Below are positions 42,159 to 50,977 of a stretch of DNA of 64,000 nucleotides, in pieces. Origin of the DNA: Streptomyces sp. TP-A0356. Its GTDB lineage: Bacteria; Actinomycetota; Actinomycetes; Streptomycetales; Streptomycetaceae. Location: positions 372,001-436,000 of the forward strand of contig NZ_BBZJ01000021.1 of the NCBI RefSeq assembly GCF_001417775.1. The letters are read 5' to 3'. Position 1 is the stretch's first letter; every line of letters begins with the position of its first letter. Below the pieces are notes generated by a model. The model was not told the DNA's origin and did no database searches. It saw nothing but the letters and a program-made list of their open reading frames with translations. A program made the position numbers and the translations under genes.

Positions 42159-42349
42159 CGATGCGGTCGGTCCGGCGTTCGACGAGGACGAGGCCGCAGG
42201 CCGGCACCGCGTCCGGGGGCGGAGCCCCGGTGACGGTCACCGTGACGCCGGGTGCGCGACGACGCCGCTGAGGAGTGAGCTACCGCACACCTGCCGTAGA
42301 GTTGACCGCGGTCGATACCTGACCGCGGCAGATCGGAAGGGCAGCACGC

Positions 42350-43492
42350 GTGACCGTCGACGACACGGGCTCGGGCACGGGCGTGGACCCCGCCCCCGAC
42401 GGTGAACCGGGGCGGGACGCACACGCCGAGTCCGAGGAGAACCCCCTCGCGCTCCGCCTGGAGCAGCTCATCCTGGGCGCGGAGCGCCGCTACACCCCCT
42501 TCCAGGCGGCCCGCAGCGCCGGCGTCTCCATGGAACTGGCGTCCCGCTTCTGGCGGGCGATGGGCTTCGCGGACATCGGCCAGGCCAAGGCGCTCACGGA
42601 GGCCGACGTCCTGGCCCTGCGCCGCCTCGCCGGTCTGGTCGAGGCGGGCCTGCTCAGCGAGGCGATGGCGGTGCAGGTGGCCCGTTCGACCGGCCAGACC
42701 ACGGCCCGTCTGGCCGAGTGGCAGATCGACTCCTTCCTGGAGGGTCTCACCGAGCCTCCCGAGCCCGGCATGACCCGCACCGAGGTGACCTACCCCCTGG
42801 TCGAGCTGCTCCTGCCGGAGCTGGAGGAGTTCCTCGTCTACGTCTGGCGCCGTCAGCTCGCCGCCGCGACCGGCCGGGTCGTCCAGGCCGCCGACGACGA
42901 GGAGATGGTCGACCGCCGCCTCGCGGTGGGCTTCGCGGACCTCGTCGGCTTCACGCGGCTGACGCGCCGCATGGAGGAGGAGGAACTCGGCGAACTCGTC
43001 GAGGCGTTCGAGACGACCGCGGCCGACCTGGTGGCCGCGCACGGCGGACGGCTCATCAAGACGCTGGGTGACGAGGTGCTGTACGCGGCGGACGACGCGG
43101 GTGTCGCCGCGGAGATCGCGCTGCGCCTGATCGAGACGATGGCGAACGACGCGACCATGCCGGAGCTGCGCGTGGGTATCGCCTTCGGCACGGTGACCAC
43201 CCGGATGGGCGATGTCTTCGGTACGACGGTGAACCTGGCGAGCAGGCTGACCTCGATAGCTCCCCGGGACTCGGTCCTGGTGGACGGCGCCTTCGCGGAG
43301 GAGCTCACCCGCACCGGCGACGCGCCCGCGTCCGAGTCGGCGGCCGCCGAGGCCGCGGCCACGGCGGAGAAGGAGGGCAAGGAGCCGCCCTCGTACCGCT
43401 TCGCGCTCCAGCCGATGTGGCAGCGCCCGGTGCGCGGCCTCGGCGTGATCGAGCCGTGGCTCCTGGCGCGCCGGGAAGCGGCGTCCGCGTAG
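42350..43492 (+). CDS. cya: Class III adenylate cyclase
   Basis: This cytoplasmic class III adenylate cyclase has about 380 residues. The N-terminal ~170 residues form a helical region (including LRRLAGLVEAGLLSEAMAV) seen in Streptomyces Cya. The catalytic domain has FADLVGFTRLTRR with the first metal Asp, LIKTLGDEVLYAA with the second, and GTTVNLASRL. It makes cAMP, which in S. coelicolor affects germination and development through Crp. GTG 42350 follows GGAAGGGC. A 190-bp gap from bpl contains two direct GACCGCGG motifs near 42305 and 42325. Confidence 0.93.
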   Translation: MTVDDTGSGTGVDPAPDGEPGRDAHAESEENPLALRLEQLILGAERRYTPFQAARSAGVSMELASRFWRAMGFADIGQAKALTEADVLALRRLAGLVEAGLLSEAMAVQVARSTGQTTARLAEWQIDSFLEGLTEPPEPGMTRTEVTYPLVELLLPELEEFLVYVWRRQLAAATGRVVQAADDEEMVDRRLAVGFADLVGFTRLTRRMEEEELGELVEAFETTAADLVAAHGGRLIKTLGDEVLYAADDAGVAAEIALRLIETMANDATMPELRVGIAFGTVTTRMGDVFGTTVNLASRLTSIAPRDSVLVDGAFAEELTRTGDAPASESAAAEAAATAEKEGKEPPSYRFALQPMWQRPVRGLGVIEPWLLARREAASA

Positions 43493-43730
43493 CCCGCCCG
43501 AGGAGCGCCGTGCCTGGCTCCGGCGGCGCGACCTGATCCCCTGCCACGGCTCGGCTCACCCGCCGGACGGCGACTGCCCGTGCCGGTCCGGTGCGCGGGT
43601 GGCGGGTCGAGTCAGCGCCCCGGACCGAGACGCCCAGACATGGGGACGCCCGGCAACGCGGGCAGAGCGCGGGCCCAGGCTCAGGACTGACACGCCCACA
43701 CGGACATGGGAAGCCCCCGTACGGTCCCGG

Positions 43731-44327
43731 TCAACCGCCAGGTGCCGACAAGCCGTTGACGCACAGGCCCACGAGCGGGACGCACAGGCCCGGGGGGTTC
43801 GGCCGGGGAGCCGGTGGCTGGGTGGTCGTGGGCGCGGTCGGGGACGGGACGGGCTCTGACGTGGCGGGCGTCGTGGCCGCCGGGGGCTCGGGGGTGCGGG
43901 AGGCCGTGGGGGTCCAGGGCGCCTCGGGGATGCCGGTGGCGGGGTCGCTGGCGCGAGGCGCCGACGAGGACGGGAACGCGGACGGGCTCACGCCGTGCGG
44001 TGCGGCGGGGCTCGCGCTCGCTGCCGTCCTGACGTCGGCCGCGGGGTGGTGGCTCATGGCACCCGCGGCCGGCGCCGTCACGGTCGTGGCCGCCGTGTCG
44101 CTGGCGTCGATCCGGGGCTCGGCCTCCGCCGTGCCGCCCCCGCCCGTCACCGACTCGGGTGCGAGGTGTAGCAGGCTCAGGGCCCCGGCGGCGAGCGCCA
44201 GCCCGCCGGCGGCGAGGACCATGCGCCGGGGGCGGGGCTTGCGGTGCCGGCCCGAGGGACGGCAGCGGAGGGGGCCGGAGGCGCTGTGCGCCGTCGTGGT
44301 CTCGCCGGTGGCCGTGTCCGTCGTCAT
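43731..44327 (-). CDS. Single-span Pro/Thr/Ala-rich secreted or anchored protein
   Basis: This is a 198-residue protein with a basic, Arg-rich cytoplasmic start (RCRPSGRHRKPRPRRM), one membrane helix (VLAAGGLALAAGALSLLHLA) near residues 37-55, and a long low-complexity outside region rich in Ala, Pro, Thr and Ser. It ends in a small conserved-looking cap with two cysteines (GLCVPLVGLCVNGLSAPGG). The layout suggests a membrane-anchored or slowly cleaved surface protein. I do not recognise a family. ATG 44327 is preferred over the in-frame start nine codons upstream. Confidence 0.65.
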   Translation of the reverse strand: MTTDTATGETTTAHSASGPLRCRPSGRHRKPRPRRMVLAAGGLALAAGALSLLHLAPESVTGGGGTAEAEPRIDASDTAATTVTAPAAGAMSHHPAADVRTAASASPAAPHGVSPSAFPSSSAPRASDPATGIPEAPWTPTASRTPEPPAATTPATSEPVPSPTAPTTTQPPAPRPNPPGLCVPLVGLCVNGLSAPGG

Positions 44328-44454
44328 GCTCGTCCCTCCCCGGCGTGACCGCACTCCCCCGATACGCCGTAGCGGTGCGCAGACTATGTGCCCGTTGGGT
44401 GTGGGTGATGCGGAGATGGCCCGGATGTCACCCGAAAGGGGAGGGGTGACCGTA

Positions 44455-44495
44455 AGAGCTCCGAACAGAACGGGCGCCCGGCTCGCGGCGCCTGG
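44455..44495. repeat. Second copy of the 41-bp dispersed repeat
   Basis: The block starts AGAGCTCCGAACAGAA and differs from the copy at 30879-30919 at one base. The complementary right arm found at the first copy is absent here. It lies 110 bp upstream of the enoyl-CoA hydratase start, in an otherwise empty 278-bp gap. Confidence 0.7.
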
Positions 44496-44605
44496 GACCC
44501 TAAGTGGCCCGCATCCGGCGGAGACTCGCGGCGGCTTCCGCAGGGCCGCTTCGGCTGCGATGATCGGAGCGTCGGTAGTTAACCTGCGTTAACCGGGAGG
44601 GTGTC

Positions 44606-45412
44606 ATGGCGGAGCAGGGGGACGAGCGGCGGTTCGGCGAGCACGTCGTCGTACGGCGGCACGGATACGTCGCGGAGCTGGCGCTCGACCGGCCCAAGGC
44701 GATGAACGCGGTGTCCACCGAGATGGCGCGCTCGATCGCCGCGGCGTGCGAGCACCTCGCCGCCGACCGGGACGCCCGGGTGACGGTGCTGACGTCGACG
44801 CACGAGCGGGCGTTCTGTGTGGGCGCCGACCTCAAGGAGCGCAACTCCTTCACGGACGCCGACCTGGTGCGCCAACGGCCGGTGGCACGCGCCGCGTACA
44901 CCGGTGTCCTGGAGCTGCCGATGCCGACCGTCGCCGCCGTGCACGGCTTCGCGCTGGGTGGCGGCTTCGAGCTGGCGCTGTCCTGCGACCTGATCGTGGC
45001 CGACCGCACGGCGGTGGTCGGGTTGCCCGAGGTGTCCGTCGGGGTGATCCCCGGAGGTGGTGGCACCCAGCTGCTGCCCCGCCGGGTGGGCGCCGCGCGC
45101 GCCGCGGAGCTGATCTTCACGGCACGGCGTCTGGAGGCGGCCGAGGCACGGGAGTTGGGTCTGGTCGACGAGCTCGTTCCGGAGGGCCGGGACCGTGAGG
45201 AGGCGCTCGCCCTCGCGTCCCGTGTTGCCGCGAACTCCCCGGTGGGCCTGCGCGCCGCCAAACGCGCCCTGCGCCTGGGGCACGGCCTCGATCTGCGGGC
45301 CGGTCTGGAGGTCGAGGACGCGGCCTGGCGCTCGGTGGCGTTCTCGGGCGACCGGGCCGAGGGGGTGGCCGCCTTCAACGAGAAGCGCACCCCCCAGTGG
45401 CCGGGCGAGTAG
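44606..45412 (+). CDS. Enoyl-CoA hydratase/isomerase family protein
   Basis: This crotonase-fold enzyme has 268 residues. The CoA and oxyanion elements are FCVGADLKER near residue 73 and HGFALGGGFELALSCDLI near 113. The catalytic Glu positions are filled in GFELALS and GLPEVSVGVIPGGGGTQLL. Both acidic residues are therefore present, consistent with true hydratase activity in fatty-acid or amino-acid degradation. ATG 44606 has GGAGG-like sequence upstream. No partner beta-oxidation genes are adjacent, so the substrate is open. Confidence 0.92.
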   Translation: MAEQGDERRFGEHVVVRRHGYVAELALDRPKAMNAVSTEMARSIAAACEHLAADRDARVTVLTSTHERAFCVGADLKERNSFTDADLVRQRPVARAAYTGVLELPMPTVAAVHGFALGGGFELALSCDLIVADRTAVVGLPEVSVGVIPGGGGTQLLPRRVGAARAAELIFTARRLEAAEARELGLVDELVPEGRDREEALALASRVAANSPVGLRAAKRALRLGHGLDLRAGLEVEDAAWRSVAFSGDRAEGVAAFNEKRTPQWPGE

Positions 45413-45487
45413 GCACGCCGCGTCACTCGCACCCCTGATCGCCGCACCAATGTCTCATGTCGTCCCGATCGTCCCTAGCCTGGAGTG

Positions 45488-46630
45488 ATGGGTGAGGAGG
45501 ACAGTCGGCTCAGGGCCGTGGTGGCGCTGGCCCAGGGGATGGCGGCGGCGCACGCCCCACGGGAGTCCTGGCGGGCCGCCGCGCTCGGCGCGTGCCGTGC
45601 GCTCGCCGGGAGCTTCGCCGCGCTCTCCGTCTGGGAGCGCGAACGCGGGCGGCTGAAGGTCCTCGTCAACGTGGGGGAGCTCGCCCCCGAGGAGGAGGAG
45701 TTCCCGGAGCACGAGGCGTACCCCGTGCACCAGTTCCCGGAGATCACCGAGTTCCTGCACGAGCGCTGGGCGGGTGGCGGCGGGCCGAGCGCCTGGGTGG
45801 AGACCGCCGAGGGTCCGGCGGCGGAGCACGCCGGGTACAGCCACCAGCGCGTGGCCGCCCTGCGAAGGCGCGGGCGCGGCTGCTGTGTGGTCGCGCCGGT
45901 CGTGCTGCACGGCCGGGCCTGGGGCGAGCTGTATGTCGCCCGCCCGGCCGACGCCCCCCTCTTCGACGGTGCGGACGCCGACTTCGCCATCGTCCTCGCC
46001 TCCGTCGTCGCCGCGGGCCTCGCCCAGACCGAGCGCTTGGAGGAGGCCCGCCGCCTCGCCTTCACCGACGCCCTCACCGGTCTCGCCAACCGGCGCGCCG
46101 TCGACGTGCGCCTCGACGAGGCGATCGAACGGCACCGCGGCGACGGAGCCGTCGTCTCGCTCGTGGTCTGTGATCTCAACGGGCTCAAGCGGGTCAACGA
46201 CACACGGGGGCATGCGGTGGGGGACCGGCTGCTGGAACGTTTCGGCTCGGTCCTCTCGCTGTGCGGTGCGATGCTCCCGGGTGCTCTCGTCGCCCGTCTC
46301 GGCGGCGACGAGTTCTGCCTCCTCGCGGTCGGGCCCCCGGGCGACGAGGTCGTCCGGGTCGCCGACGAGGTCTGCCGCCGGGCGGCCGAGTTGGAGCTGG
46401 GTGACGGCGTCGCCTGCGGGGTCGCCTCGACCCAGGACCCGATCGGCCCGGTCCACTCGGCCCGTCGGCTGTTCCGGCTCGCGGACGCCGCCCAGTACCG
46501 GGCCAAGGCCCTGCGTGCCGGGAAGCCGGTGGTCGCGGGCCGCGAGGGGCCGGACGATCCGGTCGTACGGCTGGCCGACGCGCCGCCACCGGCCGCCCGG
46601 GAGCGCCGCCGCTTCCGAGGCCGTCACTGA
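45488..46630 (+). CDS. cdgE: GAF-GGDEF diguanylate cyclase (CdgE-like)
   Basis: This is a cytoplasmic c-di-GMP synthase candidate of about 380 residues. A GAF-like sensor region (residues ~10-190) is followed by a coiled linker and a GGDEF domain that begins AFTDALTGLANRRAVD and has the intact active motif ARLGGDEFCLL near 280. No RxxD inhibitory site is seen at the usual distance before GGDEF, so product inhibition may be lacking. ATG 45488 is six nt after TAGCCT and could be leaderless; GTG 45485 also fits. In streptomycetes c-di-GMP controls entry into development through BldD. The symbol is by position and recall. Confidence 0.85.
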   Translation: MGEEDSRLRAVVALAQGMAAAHAPRESWRAAALGACRALAGSFAALSVWERERGRLKVLVNVGELAPEEEEFPEHEAYPVHQFPEITEFLHERWAGGGGPSAWVETAEGPAAEHAGYSHQRVAALRRRGRGCCVVAPVVLHGRAWGELYVARPADAPLFDGADADFAIVLASVVAAGLAQTERLEEARRLAFTDALTGLANRRAVDVRLDEAIERHRGDGAVVSLVVCDLNGLKRVNDTRGHAVGDRLLERFGSVLSLCGAMLPGALVARLGGDEFCLLAVGPPGDEVVRVADEVCRRAAELELGDGVACGVASTQDPIGPVHSARRLFRLADAAQYRAKALRAGKPVVAGREGPDDPVVRLADAPPPAARERRRFRGRH

Positions 46631-46667
46631 GACAGGCCGTGGTAAGGGGTCAACCGGCCACCCACTA

Positions 46668-46696
46668 GTGACATCATCGAATTCACTGCGTACGCT
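46668..46696 (+). promoter_or_regulatory. hutH promoter, leaderless type
   Basis: A -35-like GTGACA (46668-46673) and a -10 TACGCT (46691-46696) are separated by 17 bp. The -10 ends seven nt before the hutH ATG at 46704, so transcription should begin at or within a base or two of the start codon. Confidence 0.7.
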
Positions 46697-46703
46697 CCTG
46701 AAT

Positions 46704-48248
46704 ATGGATATGCACACTGTGGTGGTGGGGACGTCCGGGGTGACCGCGTCCGACGTTCTCGCGGTGGCGCGCACAGGCGCCCGGATCGAGATCTCCCCGG
46801 AGGCCCTGGCGGCCCTCGCGGCGGCCCGTCAGGTCGTCGACGCGCTGGCGGCGAAGCCGGAGCCCGTCTACGGGGTCAGCACCGGGTTCGGCGCGCTGGC
46901 GACCCGGCACATCAGCCAGGAGCTGCGCGCCCGGCTGCAGCGCAACATCGTGCGCTCGCACGCGGCCGGCATGGGCCCCCGGGTCGAACGCGAGGTCGTC
47001 CGCGCCCTGATGTTCCTGCGGCTGAAGACCGTCTGCTCGGGGCACACCGGTGTCCGCCCCGAGGTGGCGCTCACCATGGCCGCCATCCTCAACGCCGGCA
47101 TCACCCCGGTCGTGCACGAGTACGGCTCGCTCGGCTGCTCCGGCGACCTGGCGCCGCTGTCCCACTGCGCGCTCACGCTCATGGGCGAGGGAGAGGCCGA
47201 GGGCCCCGACGGCGTCGTACGGCCCGCCGCCGAACTCCTCGCCGAGCACGGCATCGCGCCCGTCGAACTGCGCGAGAAGGAGGGCCTCGCGCTCCTCAAC
47301 GGCACCGACGGCATGCTCGGCATGCTGATCATGGCCCTGGCGGATCTGGAGACGCTCTACAAGTCGGCCGACGTCACGGCGGCCCTCTCGCTGGAGGCGC
47401 TGCTCGGCACGGACAAGGTGCTGGCGCCGGAACTGCACGCCATCCGCCCCCACCCCGGGCAGGGCGCGTCGGCCGCCAACATGCTGGCCGTACTGAAGGA
47501 TTCCGGTCTGACGGGCCACCACCAGGACGATGCGCCGCGCGTCCAGGACGCCTACTCGGTGCGGTGCGCCCCGCAGGTCGCGGGCGCCGGCCGGGACACG
47601 CTGGCGCATGCCCGTCTGGTCGCCGAGCGCGAGTTGGCGTCGGCCGTCGACAACCCGGTGGTCCTGCCCGACGGCCGCGTCGAGTCGAACGGCAACTTCC
47701 ACGGCGCGCCGGTGGCGTACGTCCTGGACTTCCTGGCGATCGCGGCGGCGGACCTGGCGTCGATCGCCGAGCGCCGCACCGACCGTCTGCTCGACAAGAA
47801 CCGCTCGCACGGCCTGCCGCCGTTCCTGGCGGACGACGCGGGCGTCGACTCGGGCCTGATGATCGCTCAGTACACGCAGGCCGCGCTGGTGAGCGAGATG
47901 AAGCGGCTGGCCGTGCCGGCCTCCGCCGACTCGATCCCGTCCTCCGCGATGCAGGAGGACCATGTCTCGATGGGCTGGTCGGCGGCGCGCAAGCTGCGCA
48001 CTGCGGTGGACAACCTGACCCGGGTCCTGGCGATCGAGCTGTACGCGGCGAGCCGGGCCGTCGAACTGCGCGAGGGGCTGACCCCGGCCCCCGCGACCCA
48101 GGCGGCGATCACGGCCCTGCGCAAGGCGGGCGTCGAGGGCCCCGGCCCGGACCGCTTCCTGGCCCCGGATCTCGCGGCGGCCGACGACTTCGTACGGACG
48201 GGACAGTTGGTCACGGCCGTGGAAGGAGTCACCGGCCCGCTGGGGTGA
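46704..48248 (+). CDS. hutH: Histidine ammonia-lyase
   Basis: This enzyme deaminates histidine to urocanate, the first step of histidine use. It has 514 residues. The self-forming MIO cofactor site reads GSLGCSGDLAPLSH, with Cys in place of the common Ala of ASG; as I recall this is normal for Streptomyces HutH. YGVSTGFGALA near residue 53 carries the conserved Tyr, and QEDHVSMG is near 420. ATG 46704 has no ribosome site. The rest of the hut pathway is not in the window. Confidence 0.95.
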   Translation: MDMHTVVVGTSGVTASDVLAVARTGARIEISPEALAALAAARQVVDALAAKPEPVYGVSTGFGALATRHISQELRARLQRNIVRSHAAGMGPRVEREVVRALMFLRLKTVCSGHTGVRPEVALTMAAILNAGITPVVHEYGSLGCSGDLAPLSHCALTLMGEGEAEGPDGVVRPAAELLAEHGIAPVELREKEGLALLNGTDGMLGMLIMALADLETLYKSADVTAALSLEALLGTDKVLAPELHAIRPHPGQGASAANMLAVLKDSGLTGHHQDDAPRVQDAYSVRCAPQVAGAGRDTLAHARLVAERELASAVDNPVVLPDGRVESNGNFHGAPVAYVLDFLAIAAADLASIAERRTDRLLDKNRSHGLPPFLADDAGVDSGLMIAQYTQAALVSEMKRLAVPASADSIPSSAMQEDHVSMGWSAARKLRTAVDNLTRVLAIELYAASRAVELREGLTPAPATQAAITALRKAGVEGPGPDRFLAPDLAAADDFVRTGQLVTAVEGVTGPLG

Positions 48249-48296
48249 CCGCCCGGCAGGCAGCGCGGGCCGCCGTCGCCGTCGCGGCGGCGGCCC

Positions 48297-48605
48297 TCAG
48301 TACGCCCCCATGCGCTCCCTGCGCACCGAGTACGTCACGAATCCCGCGCCCAGGCCCAGGAAGAGCATCCCGCCCACCACGTACGGCGTGGTGTCCACGC
48401 TTCCCGTGTCGGCCAGTTGGGTGTCCGTCCCGGTGCTGTCCGACTCCGCGGACGTCCGGGTGGACGACGACGTCTGCTGCCCTGGCATCTCCGGTGTCGC
48501 GTTCGCGGACGGCACGAACCACAGGGCTCCCAGCAGGGTCCCGGCGGCGGTGGCGGTCAGCAATGTGCGGCGTGTGGTGGACGACGATCGACGTGCGGCG
48601 GACAC
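48297..48605 (-). CDS. LAxTG sortase-substrate surface protein
   Basis: This is a 102-residue exported protein. The signal peptide (RRTLLTATAAGTLLGALWF) ends at SANA near residue 32. A short Ser/Thr-rich segment follows, then the sorting signal LADTG, a membrane helix (VVGGMLFLGLGAGFVTYSV) and a basic tail. LAxTG is the motif of class E sortases, which anchor long chaplins and other proteins in Streptomyces walls. There is hardly any domain between the signal peptide and the sorting signal. GTG 48605 gives the normal signal peptide. Confidence 0.8.
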   Translation of the reverse strand: MSAARRSSSTTRRTLLTATAAGTLLGALWFVPSANATPEMPGQQTSSSTRTSAESDSTGTDTQLADTGSVDTTPYVVGGMLFLGLGAGFVTYSVRRERMGAY

Positions 48606-48715
48606 GAAATACCGATCCCCCTGTGGCGCTTGCGAATTGGCCGTGTGGGGCGATGCTAGTGAAAGGCGCGGGTCGTGGGAAAGTCGCGCCCCCTCCGGGC
48701 CGTACGCTGCCCGCC

Positions 48716-49069
48716 ATGAGCACTTCTGAGACATCACGGTTTGTCCGTATTCGGGCGGAGCTGGTCGTCGAGGTCATCGACGCCGACGCCGTCACCAAGG
48801 CCGCACTGGGCCGTATCGGGGACGACCCGGACATGCCCGAAGGCGAGCGCACCTACACCGAGAGCGCGGTGACCGAGGACACGGCCGAGGCCATCGCGTA
48901 TCTCATCGATCCGTCCGACCTGGCCGGCGGGCTGCCGGGGGTCGAACTCGTCCAGGCCTCCTGGAGCAGCGAGCAGATCGACTACGACCCGGATTCGCCT
49001 GAGTGGGCACTGGGTGAGGATGATGAGGCCGATGACGAGGAGGACGACGAGGAAGTCGGACTCCGCTGA
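48716..49069 (+). CDS. Conserved acidic protein of unknown function
   Basis: This is a cytoplasmic protein of 117 residues. The first ~95 residues look folded (VRIRAELVVEVIDADAVTKA, EDTAEAIAYLIDPSDLAGGL, GVELVQASWSSEQIDYDPD). The last ~22 form an almost uninterrupted Asp/Glu tail. ATG 48716 is seven nt after TACGCT, another leaderless-type start. No domain is recognised. It is divergent from the LAxTG gene and is closed by the terminator at 49090. Confidence 0.75.
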   Translation: MSTSETSRFVRIRAELVVEVIDADAVTKAALGRIGDDPDMPEGERTYTESAVTEDTAEAIAYLIDPSDLAGGLPGVELVQASWSSEQIDYDPDSPEWALGEDDEADDEEDDEEVGLR

Positions 49070-49089
49070 CGTGCCTTGGGAAATTGGTG

Positions 49090-49118
49090 ACCCCGGGCGG
49101 GCAACCGGCGCCCGGGGT
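49090..49118 (+). terminator. Terminator after the acidic protein gene
   Basis: ACCCCGGGCG (49090-49099) pairs with CGCCCGGGGT (49109-49118), a perfect 10-bp stem with a 9-nt loop, 20 nt after the stop codon. Confidence 0.78.
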
Positions 49119-49293
49119 TCCGTCGTCTCAAGGGGCGTTCCCCGACGCCCGCGCGGCGCGGAGGCCGCCTGCGCACCCGTCGCACCGACGTGGTGTGGCC
49201 CACACCTCCCTGGAATGTGGAACGGGGCGAACCGGCCGTAGCGTTGAAGGCTTTTAACGGGGACTCGACGGGGTACTTGGGGATTCGGCAACG

Positions 49294-50559
49294 ATGGAGA
49301 AGCGTGTGATGACGGACAGTAAGCGGCGCAAGGGTCTGACGGCCGCGTCCGCACTGCTCGGCGGAATGCTGGTGCTCACCGCGTGCAGCGGGGGCAGCTC
49401 GGCGGCCGGTGGCGGCGGCAACGACTCCACCTCGCAGGCCAAGGCCGACGAGGCGGCCGCCCAGAAGACCTCCGAGGCGCAGATCAAGATCACGCCGACG
49501 GACGGCTCCAACAACGCGTCCATCAACAACGCCGCCAAGGTGTCGGTCACCAAGGGCACACTCACCAACGTCACCATGACCACCGCGTCCGGCACCGCCG
49601 TCGCCGGCCAGATATCCGCGGACAAGACGAGCTGGTCGCCCAGCGGCCAGCTGGACCGGGCCACGACCTACAAGGTCGCCGTGACCGCCAAGGACTCCAA
49701 GGGCCGCGAGGCCCACGAGAACGCCTCGTTCACGACCGTCGCCCCGGCCCACTCCTTCATAGGCAGCTTCACGCCGGAGGGCGGCTCGACCGTCGGCGTC
49801 GGCATGCCGGTGTCGGTCAACTTCGACAAGGCGATAACCAACAAGGCCGCCGTGCAGAAGGGGATCACCGTCACCTCCAGCAGCGGCCAGGAGGTCGTCG
49901 GGCACTGGTTCGGTGCCAATCGGCTCGACTTCCGGCCCGAGCAGTACTGGAAGGAGGGCTCCACCGTCACGATGAAGCTCAACCTGGACGGTGTCCAGGG
50001 CGCGAGCGGCCTGTACGGCGTGCAGCAGAAGACGGTCACCTTCAAGATCGGCCGCAACCAGGTCTCGTACGTCGACGCGAAGACCAAGCAGATGAAGGTC
50101 ACGCAGGACGGCAAGACCGTCAAGACCATCCCGATCTCCGCCGGCGCGCCCGCGCACACCACGTACCAGGGCCAGATGGTGATCTCCGAGAAGTTCACCC
50201 AGACCCGGATGAACGGCGCGACGGTCGGCTTCAAGGACTCCGACGGCAAGGGCGAGTACGACATCAAGGACGTGCCGCACGCCATGCGCCTGACCACGTC
50301 CGGCACCTTCATCCACGGCAACTACTGGGGCGGTCCGTCGGTCTTCGGCAACGTCAACACCAGCCACGGCTGTGTCGGCCTGCAGGACAAGAAGGGCGCG
50401 AACGACCCGAGCACGCCGGCCGCCTGGTTCTACAACAACTCGATCGTCGGTGATGTCGTGGTGGTCTCCAACACCGGCGACAGGACGGTCTCCCCGGACA
50501 ACGGCCTCAACGGCTGGAACATGAGCTGGGCCGAGTGGAAGGCCGGTTCGGCCGTCTGA
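49294..50559 (+). CDS. L,D-transpeptidase lipoprotein (Ig-like + YkuD)
   Basis: This is a wall-modifying lipoprotein of about 421 residues that forms 3-3 peptidoglycan crosslinks or links other molecules to the wall. The signal peptide ends in a lipobox with LTAC near residue 31. A Ser/Gly linker, two Ig-like domains (around residues 65-150 and 150-250) and a YkuD catalytic domain follow, with HGNYWG near 349 and the Cys motif SHGCVGL near 363. This matches the actinobacterial Ldt layout. Either ATG 49294 or the Met six codons in can start it. Confidence 0.93.
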   Translation: MEKRVMTDSKRRKGLTAASALLGGMLVLTACSGGSSAAGGGGNDSTSQAKADEAAAQKTSEAQIKITPTDGSNNASINNAAKVSVTKGTLTNVTMTTASGTAVAGQISADKTSWSPSGQLDRATTYKVAVTAKDSKGREAHENASFTTVAPAHSFIGSFTPEGGSTVGVGMPVSVNFDKAITNKAAVQKGITVTSSSGQEVVGHWFGANRLDFRPEQYWKEGSTVTMKLNLDGVQGASGLYGVQQKTVTFKIGRNQVSYVDAKTKQMKVTQDGKTVKTIPISAGAPAHTTYQGQMVISEKFTQTRMNGATVGFKDSDGKGEYDIKDVPHAMRLTTSGTFIHGNYWGGPSVFGNVNTSHGCVGLQDKKGANDPSTPAAWFYNNSIVGDVVVVSNTGDRTVSPDNGLNGWNMSWAEWKAGSAV

Positions 50560-50977
50560 CCCACCTGACGCCGCAGTCTCGTCCCGATGCCGCCGACCGC
50601 CCTCACGGGCACCGGCGGCATCGGCGTCCCCAGGGGCGCCGCGGCGCTTCGCACGCCTCGCGAGGACGCGTGGCGGGGCCTCCCGACCGTCGCCCGGAGG
50701 GGCCACGGGCACCGCGGGGATGCCGTACGGCCCCCGCCCAGACGCTCATTGCCGCCGCCAGAGGCGCGAGCCGCCGCCCAGACGCTCATTGCCGCCGCCA
50801 GAGGCGCAACCGCCGCCCAGTTGCGCACGGCCGGCGTCGCGGTGCCGCGTGCCGTCGTTGGGACCCTCGCTCGGCCCGGGGCTCCGCACAGTTCAACTCC
50901 CGCCCCGGCACGGGCTTCTCATCCTTCTCTTATGTCCGGCTTATGGGTTCATCACGGTGCCTCCCTAGCTTGCGGCC
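50560..50977. other. Intergenic region with a 40-bp tandem repeat
   Basis: Between the transpeptidase and the ABC permease, 418 bp hold no convincing gene. Two copies of a 34-bp block starting CCGCCCAGACGCTCATTG lie at 50734-50767 and 50774-50807, period 40, with a partial third unit to 50820. A TAGCTT hexamer at 50966-50971 is six nt before the permease ATG and is the likely -10 of a leaderless message. Confidence 0.6.
50734..50820. repeat. 40-bp tandem repeat, two and a half copies
   Basis: The units share CCGCCCAGACGCTCATTG followed by CCGCCGCCAGAGGCGC with no mismatch over 34 bp, and the third copy is cut after CGCCGCCCAG. The repeat holds the self-complementary tendency GCCGCC / GGCG but no long stem. 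Confidence 0.75.

Noticed and set aside
47128..47145. Abnormal MIO site in HutH (CSG instead of ASG)
   Set aside because: As I recall, Streptomyces histidine ammonia-lyases have Cys at this place and are active.
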